Below are positions 55,051-64,000 of a stretch of DNA of 64,000 nucleotides, piece after piece. Position 1 is the first letter of the stretch. The number at the start of each line of letters is the position of its first letter. Source of the DNA: an uncultured Lachnospiraceae bacterium (GTDB lineage: Bacteria > Bacillota > Clostridia > Lachnospirales > Lachnospiraceae); assembly GCA_947577185.1 (NCBI GenBank), contig CANPUE010000003.1, positions 124,001 to 188,000 of the forward strand. The letters run 5' to 3'. The position numbers and the translations under genes are program-made. The notes under the pieces are model-generated. The model did not search any database and was not told the DNA's origin. It worked only from the letters and a program-made list of their open reading frames with translations.

Positions 55051-56151
55051 ATGGAATTAAAAATCACATGTATTCCGGGAGACGGGATCGGCCCGGAGAT
55101 TATCGCGGAAGCAAAGAAAGTATTGGATGCGGCAGCCGTGAAATTCGGACATACGATACATTATACGGATATTCTGATGGGAGGCGCTTCCATTGATGCG
55201 TACGGTGTGCCGCTTACGGACGAGGCGGTCGAAACTGCCAAACGTGCGGACGCGGTACTGATGGGATCGATCGGCGGGGATACGACGACTTCGCCATGGT
55301 ATCAGCTGCCGCCCAATTTAAGACCAGAGGCAGGGCTTTTGGCAATCAGGAAAGCGTTAAATCTGTTTGCGAATCTGAGACCGGCCGTATTATATGAAGA
55401 ACTGGCGGAAGCCTGCCCGCTCAAAAAAGAAATCTCTGCAGCAGGTTTTGACATGCTGATCATGCGGGAACTGACCGGGGGCCTCTATTTCGGGGAGAGA
55501 AAGACCGTAGAGGAAAACGGTGTTTTAAAGGCGGTCGACACGCTTACCTATGACGAAAATGAGATCCGCCGGATCGCCGTAAAGGGGTTCGAGATCGCCG
55601 AAAAGAGAAGGAAAAAAGTGACAAGCGTGGACAAAGCCAATGTGCTGGATTCTTCCAGGCTGTGGCGCAAGGTTGTGGAGGAAGTGGCGAAAGAGTATCC
55701 TGAGGTGACATTAGAGCATATGCTGGTTGATAACTGTGCGATGCAGCTGGTCAAAGATCCGGCGCAGTTTGACGTGATACTGACCGAAAATATGTTCGGT
55801 GATATTTTGTCGGATGAGGCAAGCATGGTCACAGGTTCTATCGGTATGCTGGCGTCGGCTTCTTTAAATGACACGAAATTTGGTCTCTATGAGCCAAGTC
55901 ACGGTTCTGCGCCTGATATTGCCGGAAAGGATATTGCGAATCCGATTGCGACGGTACTTTCCGCAGCCATGATGCTGCGCTACAGCTTCGATCTGGACAA
56001 AGAGGCGGATGCGGTAGAGTATGCCGTAAAGAGGGCTCTGCAGGAAGGATACCGGACGGCTGACATTATGTCGGAAGGCTGTAAGCAGACAGGCTGTAGG
56101 CAGATGGGAGATCTGCTGGCAGGTTACATCAATGATGCTCCGGGATGTTAG
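55051..56151 (+). CDS. leuB: 3-isopropylmalate dehydrogenase
   Basis: [51 protein letters not shown]. Confidence 0.95.
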   Translation: MELKITCIPGDGIGPEIIAEAKKVLDAAAVKFGHTIHYTDILMGGASIDAYGVPLTDEAVETAKRADAVLMGSIGGDTTTSPWYQLPPNLRPEAGLLAIRKALNLFANLRPAVLYEELAEACPLKKEISAAGFDMLIMRELTGGLYFGERKTVEENGVLKAVDTLTYDENEIRRIAVKGFEIAEKRRKKVTSVDKANVLDSSRLWRKVVEEVAKEYPEVTLEHMLVDNCAMQLVKDPAQFDVILTENMFGDILSDEASMVTGSIGMLASASLNDTKFGLYEPSHGSAPDIAGKDIANPIATVLSAAMMLRYSFDLDKEADAVEYAVKRALQEGYRTADIMSEGCKQTGCRQMGDLLAGYINDAPGC

Positions 56152-57878
56152 ACAGTTTGCATGCAGGCGGTTCAGATAAGGAAAAGGCAAGTTTGTTTAT
56201 GACTGTTTATAAAGAATTGTTGCGGAAAAAGTGGGAAAAAAAGGATAAGGAATCTTTTGTTTTTCTGCTTTTTCTTGTTTTTATGGCTGTTTATTATGGC
56301 TGGCGTCTGTTTGCCCTGACGCCCTGGTATGATGAACTTTATACGTACTATTATTTTATCAGCAGGGGACCTGTCTATGCGGCGGTTCACTGGCCGCTCC
56401 CCAACAACCATGTGGGATATTCGGTGTTGTCCGCCATATTAGAACTATTTGGAAATGCCGCGGTAGGGCTTCGTGGTGTATCATGGATATGCAGCCTGGG
56501 GACTCTGTGTCTCCTGTTTCTGACAGGCAGAAAGTATCTGCCCAGGGGGTCTGCCCTGATTCCGTGCTTTGTCTATGCGCCGATGCAGCTTGTGAACAGT
56601 CTGGCGGTGCAGGGCAGAGGCTATGCGCTGGCAGGATTTTTGTATCTGCTCGCCTTTTATGAGATCGGGCAGATCATTTCCGGGCAGGAGAGCGGATCTG
56701 CGGGAGCGGAAGATATGAGAGGCAGGAACAAAAAGCACTGGAGCCGGATCAAACCGTATGTTGTGACGGCATGTGCTTTTGTCTGGGCATTGTATACGCT
56801 TCCAAGCAGCGTCTATTTTGTCATACCGCTGTGCATTGCAGGCGGATCGTGGCTTTTGCTGCAAAGAAGAAACAGAGAATTGATGAAACTTTTTGTCGCG
56901 GCGTTGATCAGTGCTTTTGTTACGCTGGGGCTCTATACGCTGATCTGGCTGGCGATCGGTTCTAACCTGCTTGCCAAAACGCCGGACAGCGGATGCTATG
57001 GCATGGGTCATATTTCGATCATTTTAAATGCACCGTTTAAGGCGCTTAAAACGGGTGTGAACTATATGCTCGATACGCCTTATATTCAAAGTGTGCCAAG
57101 AGAAGGCTATCTGCCCCGGTTCGGGATATGGATCAGGATGCTGTTTGAATCGTACTTTCCTGGTGTATCGGTGTTTTTAATCATTATGGCCGTTATGGGG
57201 ATCGGTGTGCTGTTATGGAAGCTTTCAGGAAAGCTGGTGCATGGCAGAGTCTGTCAGGAAAAAAACGGACAGGGATTTTTTGAATGGTATCTGCTTCTCT
57301 CGTTTGTCCTGACACCGCTCATGCTGATGATTCAGGCCGCGCTGCCGTATTACAGAGTATTTTCGTATTTCGGGATTCCTGTGGCGTTTCTTTTTGCATG
57401 GCTGTTAACGCAGCTTATGGGATGGATCGGAAAGCGGACGGATGCGGTTTCTATCGGTATGGCAGCCACGGCGTTTGCGGGTCTGGTTTGCCTGTGCCTG
57501 GTCATTTCACCGGCAGGGCGCCGGCAGTACAGCGCGAGAGAAGCGGCGATTGAGGACGCATTGCGGCAGATCCCGCCTGAGCGGGTAAGAGACAGCGTGA
57601 TCTGTGTGACGGACTGCGATCAGGAATATCTGCTCAAGTATCTTTTTGACAGAGAGGACGGGAGCAGAGTGATCGAAACGTCCGATTATGTTTTATTAGA
57701 TAAAACGCTTTTTCTGACACAGGAGGAGAGAAATGCATCCGACAGCGCAGGGGCGGATGAATGGAAGTTTTATGTGACAGGCGATGAGATTCCCTGGGCG
57801 TTTCTGGAAGATTCGATGGAAGTCTGTTATGAAAATGAGCGGTTCGTCCTGTATGAGAGCGTTGATCAGGTATATTGA
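56145..57878 (+). CDS. Polytopic membrane glycosyltransferase-like protein (GT39/ArnT-like)
   Basis: Many TM segments; [19 protein letters not shown] motif near N-terminus. Exact start uncertain (alternative ATG 56199). Confidence 0.65.
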   Translation: MLDSLHAGGSDKEKASLFMTVYKELLRKKWEKKDKESFVFLLFLVFMAVYYGWRLFALTPWYDELYTYYYFISRGPVYAAVHWPLPNNHVGYSVLSAILELFGNAAVGLRGVSWICSLGTLCLLFLTGRKYLPRGSALIPCFVYAPMQLVNSLAVQGRGYALAGFLYLLAFYEIGQIISGQESGSAGAEDMRGRNKKHWSRIKPYVVTACAFVWALYTLPSSVYFVIPLCIAGGSWLLLQRRNRELMKLFVAALISAFVTLGLYTLIWLAIGSNLLAKTPDSGCYGMGHISIILNAPFKALKTGVNYMLDTPYIQSVPREGYLPRFGIWIRMLFESYFPGVSVFLIIMAVMGIGVLLWKLSGKLVHGRVCQEKNGQGFFEWYLLLSFVLTPLMLMIQAALPYYRVFSYFGIPVAFLFAWLLTQLMGWIGKRTDAVSIGMAATAFAGLVCLCLVISPAGRRQYSAREAAIEDALRQIPPERVRDSVICVTDCDQEYLLKYLFDREDGSRVIETSDYVLLDKTLFLTQEERNASDSAGADEWKFYVTGDEIPWAFLEDSMEVCYENERFVLYESVDQVY

Positions 57879-57950
57879 CAGCACAAAAAGATTGTAATAC
57901 GATATTTTATAAAAAGAATGGGATGCAGGGAAAGGAGCATGGTGATAGAG

Positions 57951-59618
57951 ATGAGAAGTGACAATGTAAAAAGCGGTATGCAGCAGGCGCCGCACAGAAG
58001 CCTGTTTCACGCGCTCGGTTTTACGAACGAAGAGATGGCAAAACCAATGGTAGGTATCGTCAGCTCATATAATGAGATCGTGCCGGGACATATGAATCTG
58101 GATAAGATCGTGAATGCGGTCAAACTCGGTGTTGCCGAGGCGGGCGGTGTGCCTGTCGTATTTCCGGCAATCGCAGTTTGTGACGGCATTGCGATGGGAC
58201 ATATTGGGATGAAATATTCCCTCGTGACCAGAGATCTGATCGCGGACTCTACGGAGTGTATGGCACTCGCACATCAGTTCGATGCGCTTGTAATGGTGCC
58301 AAACTGTGATAAAAACGTACCGGGACTTTTGATGGCGGCGGCGAGGATCAATGTGCCGACCGTGTTCGTATCCGGCGGCCCGATGTTAGCCGGACATGTG
58401 AAGGGACAAAAGAGAAGCCTTTCCTCGATGTTTGAAGCAGTAGGCTCCCACGCGGCAGGCGTGATGTCGGAGGAAGAAGTCAGAGAGTTTGAAGAAAAGG
58501 TATGCCCGACCTGCGGTTCCTGCTCCGGCATGTATACGGCGAATTCCATGAACTGTCTGACGGAAGCGCTCGGCATGGGACTTGGAGGTAACGGTACGAT
58601 TCCGGCGGTTTACTCTGAGAGGATCAAACTGGCAAAACACGCGGGCATGGCCGTCATGGAGATGTATCAAAAGAACATCAGACCGAGAGACATCATGACA
58701 AAAGAAGCGGTCCTGAATGCGCTGACTGTTGATATGGCGCTTGGGTGTTCCACAAATTCCATGCTGCATTTACCGGCGATCGCGCATGAGATTGATTACG
58801 ATTTTGATATTTCCTTTGCGAACAGTATCAGTGAAAAGACGCCGAACCTTTGTCATCTGGCTCCGGCAGGCCCGACATACATGGAAGATTTAAATGAGGC
58901 GGGCGGTGTCTATGCGGTGATGAAAGAACTTGCGGACGCGGGGCTTCTGCACACAGACTGTATGACCGTGACTGGTAAGACGATCGGTGAAAATATTGCA
59001 GACGCCGTAAACAGAAACCCGGAGGTCATCAGACCGCTTGACAACCCCTATTCAAAAACAGGCGGACTCGCCGTTTTGAAGGGCAATCTTGCACCGGACG
59101 GAAGCGTCGTGAAGCGCTCCGCGGTTGTACCGGAAATGATGGTGCATGAAGGGCCGGCGCGTGTCTTTGACTGTGAGGAGGATGCTATCGAGGCGATCAA
59201 GGGCGGAAAGATCAAGGCCGGCGATGTTGTCGTCATCCGTTACGAAGGACCAAAAGGCGGACCGGGCATGAGAGAGATGCTGAATCCGACTTCCGCGATC
59301 GCGGGCATGGGACTTGGCTCGAGTGTTGCGCTGATTACAGACGGACGTTTTTCAGGGGCATCCCGCGGCGCATCTATCGGACATGTTTCCCCGGAGGCTG
59401 CGGTAGGCGGACCGATCGCACTGGTTGAAGAGGGCGATATCATAACTGTTAATATTCCGGAAATGAAGCTGGAAGTGAAAGTGTCCGACGAAGAGATGGC
59501 GGCAAGAAAAGAAAAATGGCAGCCGAGGGAGCCTGAGATCACGACAGGATACCTCGCAAGATACAGAGAACTGGTAACGAGCGGCAACAGAGGGGCGATC
59601 TTGTCCCTGGATCGATAA
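57951..59618 (+). CDS. ilvD: Dihydroxy-acid dehydratase
   Basis: [72 protein letters not shown]. Confidence 0.97.
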   Translation: MRSDNVKSGMQQAPHRSLFHALGFTNEEMAKPMVGIVSSYNEIVPGHMNLDKIVNAVKLGVAEAGGVPVVFPAIAVCDGIAMGHIGMKYSLVTRDLIADSTECMALAHQFDALVMVPNCDKNVPGLLMAAARINVPTVFVSGGPMLAGHVKGQKRSLSSMFEAVGSHAAGVMSEEEVREFEEKVCPTCGSCSGMYTANSMNCLTEALGMGLGGNGTIPAVYSERIKLAKHAGMAVMEMYQKNIRPRDIMTKEAVLNALTVDMALGCSTNSMLHLPAIAHEIDYDFDISFANSISEKTPNLCHLAPAGPTYMEDLNEAGGVYAVMKELADAGLLHTDCMTVTGKTIGENIADAVNRNPEVIRPLDNPYSKTGGLAVLKGNLAPDGSVVKRSAVVPEMMVHEGPARVFDCEEDAIEAIKGGKIKAGDVVVIRYEGPKGGPGMREMLNPTSAIAGMGLGSSVALITDGRFSGASRGASIGHVSPEAAVGGPIALVEEGDIITVNIPEMKLEVKVSDEEMAARKEKWQPREPEITTGYLARYRELVTSGNRGAILSLDR

Positions 59619-59632
59619 AAGGAGAGATAGAT

Positions 59633-61327
59633 ATGAGATTGACAGGTGCGGAAATCGTTGTCGAATGTCTGAAAGAACAGGGAGTGGATACCGTATTCGG
59701 TTATCCCGGCGGCACGATCCTGAATGTATATGATGCGTTATACAAACACAGCAGTGAAATTACCCATATTTTGACATCCCATGAACAGGGGGCGGCTCAT
59801 GCAGCCGACGGATATGCCAGAGCGACGGGGAAAACGGGAGTCTGCCTGGCGACAAGCGGCCCGGGTGCGACGAATCTGGTGACCGGTATCGCGACGGCCT
59901 ATATGGATTCCGTGCCGATGGTGGCGATCACCTGCAACGTGAACCTGCCTTTGTTAGGCAAGGATTCTTTTCAGGAGGTAGATATTGCGGGCGTTACGAT
60001 GCCGATCACCAAACATGGCTACATCGTGAAAGATGTCAATATTTTAGCGGATACGATCCGTAAGGCTTTTGCGATTGCCAAAAGCGGCAGGCCGGGGCCT
60101 GTGCTGGTCGATATCACCAAGGATGTAACGGCCAATCAGTGCGAATATACGAAGATGACGGCGGCGGAAGCGGATCAAAGGTATCATGCGGCCGCAAAAA
60201 ACGATATGACGGAAGAGATCGAAAAGGCGGTCGAACTGATCCGGGAATCAAAAAAACCGTATATTTATGTGGGCGGCGGCGCGGTTATTTCCGGCGCATC
60301 CGAAGAAGTCAGAGAATTTGCCAAAAAAGTGGACGCACCCGTGTGCGATACGCTGATGGGCAAGGGGGTTTATGACGGACGTGACGCGCTTTATACCGGA
60401 ATGATCGGTATGCATGGTACGAAAACCTCTAATTTCGGTGTCAGTGAATGTGACCTTCTTATTGCGCTCGGCGCGAGATTTTCCGATCGTGTGGTGGGCA
60501 ATCCGAAGAAATTTGCCGAAAATGCCAAAGTGCTTCACATAGACATTGATGCTGCCGAGATCAATAAAAACATCCGCACGGATGTATCTGTCGTGGGAGA
60601 TTTAAAGGAAGTACTGAACCTGATCAACGCCAGATTGCAGCAGCAGGAACATAAAGAGTGGATCGCCCATATTATGGAGTGGAAGGAGAAATACCCGCTT
60701 AACTATGATACTTCTGTTTTATCCTGTCCCTATATCATAGAGGAGATCGACCGTATCACAAAAGGGCAGGCGGTCATCACGACAGATGTGGGACAGCATC
60801 AGATGTGGGCGGCGCAGTATTATAAATATTCCAGTCCGCGCACCTTTCTTTCTTCCGGAGGTCTTGGCACGATGGGATACGGTCTTGGCGCATGTATCGG
60901 TGCGAAAGTGGGCAGCCCGGATAAGATTTGTATCAATATTGCCGGGGACGGCTGTTTCAGAATGAATATGAACGAACTGGCAACGGCGAGCCGTTATAAT
61001 ATTCCGATCATTCAGGTTGTCATCAACAATCATGTGCTCGGTATGGTCAGACAGTGGCAGACTTTGTTTTATGGAAAACGCTACTCTCAGACGATTCTGC
61101 AGGATAAGGTGGACTTTTGTAAAGTAGCGGAGGGACTTGGCTGTGAGGCGATCCGCGTGACCACGAAGGAAGAGGTAGCGCCTGCGATCGAAAGAGCGCT
61201 GTCTCTAAATGCGCCTGTTGTGCTTGACTGTATCATTCCGGAGGATGACAAGGTATTTCCCATGGTGCCTGCGGGCGCGCCGATCAGCGACGCTTTTGAT
61301 GCGCAGGATCTGGGAGCGGAAGCATAA
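59633..61327 (+). CDS. ilvB: Acetolactate synthase large subunit
   Basis: VFGYPGGTILNVYDALY, HEQGAAHAADGYARATGKTGVCLATSGPGATNLVTGIA, GDGCFRMNMNELATASRYNIP. Confidence 0.96.
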   Translation: MRLTGAEIVVECLKEQGVDTVFGYPGGTILNVYDALYKHSSEITHILTSHEQGAAHAADGYARATGKTGVCLATSGPGATNLVTGIATAYMDSVPMVAITCNVNLPLLGKDSFQEVDIAGVTMPITKHGYIVKDVNILADTIRKAFAIAKSGRPGPVLVDITKDVTANQCEYTKMTAAEADQRYHAAAKNDMTEEIEKAVELIRESKKPYIYVGGGAVISGASEEVREFAKKVDAPVCDTLMGKGVYDGRDALYTGMIGMHGTKTSNFGVSECDLLIALGARFSDRVVGNPKKFAENAKVLHIDIDAAEINKNIRTDVSVVGDLKEVLNLINARLQQQEHKEWIAHIMEWKEKYPLNYDTSVLSCPYIIEEIDRITKGQAVITTDVGQHQMWAAQYYKYSSPRTFLSSGGLGTMGYGLGACIGAKVGSPDKICINIAGDGCFRMNMNELATASRYNIPIIQVVINNHVLGMVRQWQTLFYGKRYSQTILQDKVDFCKVAEGLGCEAIRVTTKEEVAPAIERALSLNAPVVLDCIIPEDDKVFPMVPAGAPISDAFDAQDLGAEA

Positions 61328-61375
61328 GCGGGCACTGCGCGGCCAGTGCGGAAAATTGATTCGGTTGGTATTTTT

Positions 61376-62773
61376 ATGAAGAGACATTTATTCCGAAAGA
61401 GTATACTTTTGGTCCTGATTGTGGTTTCTCAGTTATTGTTGGTTTACGTCGGGCTGGCTGTTTATTATCGAAATGCTTTTGAATATGGCACATGGATCAA
61501 CAATGTCTATTGTACGGGCAAAAGCATTGAGGCGGTCAATACAGAACTTTTGGAAGCGTTTTCGTATGAAGGAATCACAATTTATGACAAAGAGCAGAGA
61601 AGCTATCAGATTACGGCGCAGGATATTGATTTTCAATATGATTTCGCGGCGGCCTTACAGATGTATTTAGACAGGCAGAATCCGTGGCTCTGGGTAGACA
61701 GCCTCTGGCGGACGCGACAGGAAACGATCAGGCCGGTGACGTCATACAGTGAGGAAAAACTGGCGGCATGTCTGGCCGGGATGGACTTTATGCGCGAGGG
61801 AGAGACGGACGATAGGCGTGTTGAGATTGTGAGAACGGAAGCCGGTTATGAACTTGTCAATGAAAGAAGTGGTGTTTTAAATATCGGATTGGCAGGGCAG
61901 GCTGTGAGGGAAGCGCTGAAAAATTCAGAAACGTCTGTTTCTCTGTCAGAGAGCGGCTGTTATTATGATATGGAACTCACACCGGAAATGCAGGAAATCC
62001 TGCATGAGTGGGAACTCGTGAAAGAATTTCAGGACTGCCATATTATTTACCAGATGGGAGAAGAGATGCTTCCGATCGATGCTTCGGTTGTATGCGACTG
62101 GATTGCGGTAAACGAAGACGGAAGCATTGCGCTTGATGAGACGGGGGCGCTGCAGTTAAGAGAAAATGCGGTCGCAGAATTTATAAACGGGCTGGCCGCA
62201 GAATATGATACCGTAGGAGGGATCCGGCAGTTTCATACGACCGCGCGCGGAACCGTGGCCATCGAGGGAGGCACTTACGGAAACCGGATCGACAAGACGG
62301 CGGAGACATCCTATCTTACGGAAGCGTTTCTGAGACGGGCGGATGAGATCCACGTTCCGGCATACCTGCAGACGGCATGGAAACAGGGGAAGGAAGACAT
62401 CGGTGATACTTATGTCGAGATCGATATGGGAGAGCAGATGATGTATTATTACCTGAACGGACAGTTGCAGGTAGAGACGCCGATCGTGACGGGCAATACT
62501 TCGAGACGGATGGGTACGCCCGCAGGCGTCAATTTCGTCTATGCGAAGCAGCAAAACCGCATCCTGCGCGGGGAGGGGTATGCCTCCCACGTCAATTTCT
62601 GGATGCCGGTCAAAGGAAATATCGGAATACATGATGCTTCCTGGAGAAGCAGCTATGGCGGTACGATCTATCAGACAAACGGGTCCCACGGCTGTATCAA
62701 TACACCTTATGAAGCCATGTCGCGGATTTATGAGATGGTGGAAGTGGGAACGCCGGTGGTAATGTTCTATTGA
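61376..62773 (+). CDS. L,D-transpeptidase (YkuD domain) with N-terminal TM
   Basis: YVEIDMGEQMMYYYLNGQL...; catalytic motif GTIYQTNGSHGCINTPYEAM. Confidence 0.93.
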   Translation: MKRHLFRKSILLVLIVVSQLLLVYVGLAVYYRNAFEYGTWINNVYCTGKSIEAVNTELLEAFSYEGITIYDKEQRSYQITAQDIDFQYDFAAALQMYLDRQNPWLWVDSLWRTRQETIRPVTSYSEEKLAACLAGMDFMREGETDDRRVEIVRTEAGYELVNERSGVLNIGLAGQAVREALKNSETSVSLSESGCYYDMELTPEMQEILHEWELVKEFQDCHIIYQMGEEMLPIDASVVCDWIAVNEDGSIALDETGALQLRENAVAEFINGLAAEYDTVGGIRQFHTTARGTVAIEGGTYGNRIDKTAETSYLTEAFLRRADEIHVPAYLQTAWKQGKEDIGDTYVEIDMGEQMMYYYLNGQLQVETPIVTGNTSRRMGTPAGVNFVYAKQQNRILRGEGYASHVNFWMPVKGNIGIHDASWRSSYGGTIYQTNGSHGCINTPYEAMSRIYEMVEVGTPVVMFY

Positions 62774-62802
62774 ACGGTTCTATTGAACGGCCAAAAAGGG
62801 AA

Positions 62803-62831
62803 TTGACGAAAGCAGACGATAAAGGTACAAT
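62803..62831 (+). promoter_or_regulatory. Promoter for serC
   Basis: TTGACG, 17 bp spacer, TACAAT. Confidence 0.7.
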
Positions 62832-62875
62832 GTTTTTTAGTGGAAAAAATTTATCATTAACTGGAGGAGAAAAAA

Positions 62876-63958
62876 GTGGCTAGAGTATACAATTTTTCGG
62901 CAGGCCCGGCAGTCTTGCCCGAAGAGGTTTTAAAAGAAGCGGCAGATGAGATGTTCGATTATCAGGGATGCGGTATGTCCGTTATGGAGATGAGTCACCG
63001 CTCCAAAGTATATGATTCGATCATCAAGAGTGCAGAAGCGGATTTAAGGGAATTACTGCAGATTCCCGACAACTATAAAGTTTTGTTCTTACAGGGCGGT
63101 GCGAGCCTGATCTTTGCTTCGGTGCCGATGAACCTGATGAAAAATCGTAAGGCCGGCTACATACTCACGGGACAGTGGGCAAAAAAAGCTTTCGCGGAGG
63201 CAAAGATCTACGGCGAAGCGGTGGAACTGGCATCTTCAGCGGATCAGACATTTTCTTATATTCCTGATTGTTCCGATCTCCCGATTACCGATGACATGGA
63301 TTATGTCTACATTTGTGAGAACAATACGATTTATGGAACGAAATACCATAAACTGCCTGAGACCAAAGGAAAGATTCTGGTTTCCGACGTTTCCTCCTGT
63401 TTCCTGTCGGAGCCGATGGATGTGACCAAATACGGCATGGTCTATGCGGGTGTGCAGAAAAATGTCGGCCCTGCCGGTACACAGGTCGTTATCATCAGAG
63501 AAGATCTTCTGACAGATGATGTTCTGCCGGGAACACCGACGATGATGAAATATAAAGTACAGGCCGACAATGATTCTTTATATAATACACCGCCGTGCTA
63601 CGGTATTTATATCTGCGGCAAAGTGTTCCGGTGGCTTTTGAAAAACGGCGGGCTGAGCGCCATGAAAGAGATCAATGAGAAAAAAGCAAAGATCTTATAT
63701 GATTTTCTGGATGAAAGCAGCCTTTTCAAAGGAACGGTCAGAAAAGAAGACCGTTCTCTCATGAATATTCCTTTCGTGACCGGAAGCAGCGAGATGGATG
63801 CGAAGTTTATCAAAGAAGCGGAAGCGGCGGGATTTGTCAATCTGAAAGGACACCGCAGTGTGGGCGGTATGCGGGCGAGCGTTTATAATGCGATGCCGAT
63901 CGAAGGCGTGGAGAAACTGACCGCGTTCATGAAGGAGTTTGAAAAGAACAACGGTTGA
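62876..63958 (+). CDS. serC: Phosphoserine aminotransferase
   Basis: YNFSAGPAVLPEEVLKEAADEMFDYQGCGMSVMEMSHRSKVYDSI; GTG start behind GGAGG. Confidence 0.97.
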   Translation: MARVYNFSAGPAVLPEEVLKEAADEMFDYQGCGMSVMEMSHRSKVYDSIIKSAEADLRELLQIPDNYKVLFLQGGASLIFASVPMNLMKNRKAGYILTGQWAKKAFAEAKIYGEAVELASSADQTFSYIPDCSDLPITDDMDYVYICENNTIYGTKYHKLPETKGKILVSDVSSCFLSEPMDVTKYGMVYAGVQKNVGPAGTQVVIIREDLLTDDVLPGTPTMMKYKVQADNDSLYNTPPCYGIYICGKVFRWLLKNGGLSAMKEINEKKAKILYDFLDESSLFKGTVRKEDRSLMNIPFVTGSSEMDAKFIKEAEAAGFVNLKGHRSVGGMRASVYNAMPIEGVEKLTAFMKEFEKNNG

Positions 63959-64000
63959 GGAAAGCAGGTTGAAAAATCAGACTGATGCAGTGGTCTTTCA

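Noticed and set aside
1-64000. tRNA, rRNA, CRISPR arrays, IS elements, prophage genes
   Set aside because: None recognised by eye; tRNAscan-SE, CRISPR finder and ISfinder runs would be needed to exclude cryptic examples.

Overview
The window looks like a chromosomal segment of a Lachnospiraceae-like clostridium; this taxon is inferred from gene order and protein style, not tested. Positions 1 to ~19.2 kb hold the downstream part of a type VIIb secretion (T7SSb) locus: the 3' end of EssC, a LytTR regulator, a YukD/EsaB-like ubiquitin fold protein, five WXG100-like small proteins, a putative secreted effector, two DUF4176 proteins, and a dense Ser/Thr phospho-signalling block. That block has a VWA-TM-FHA protein, two PP2C phosphatases, two Ser/Thr kinases and TPR membrane proteins, one of which is split by an in-frame TAG. 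Positions 19.3 to 22.4 kb carry lipoproteins and a C39-like protein. From 22.4 kb onward is mostly conserved core: ylxM-ffh-rpsP-khpA-rimM-trmD, rplS-lepB-rbgA-lepB-rnhB-FliK-like-FlhB-like-yraN-pgeF, a two-component system, a hemerythrin-REC protein, prs, DUF512, der-plsY-gpsA, metF, MoxR/VWA, T-box-tyrS, aroC, vanY-like, tgt-yajC, leuB-GT-ilvD-ilvB, an L,D-transpeptidase and serC. The strongest candidate for an under-described system is the T7SSb locus coupled to the kinase/phosphatase/FHA module with TExL-type candidate phosphothreonine motifs. No CRISPR arrays, tRNAs, rRNAs or transposases were recognised.
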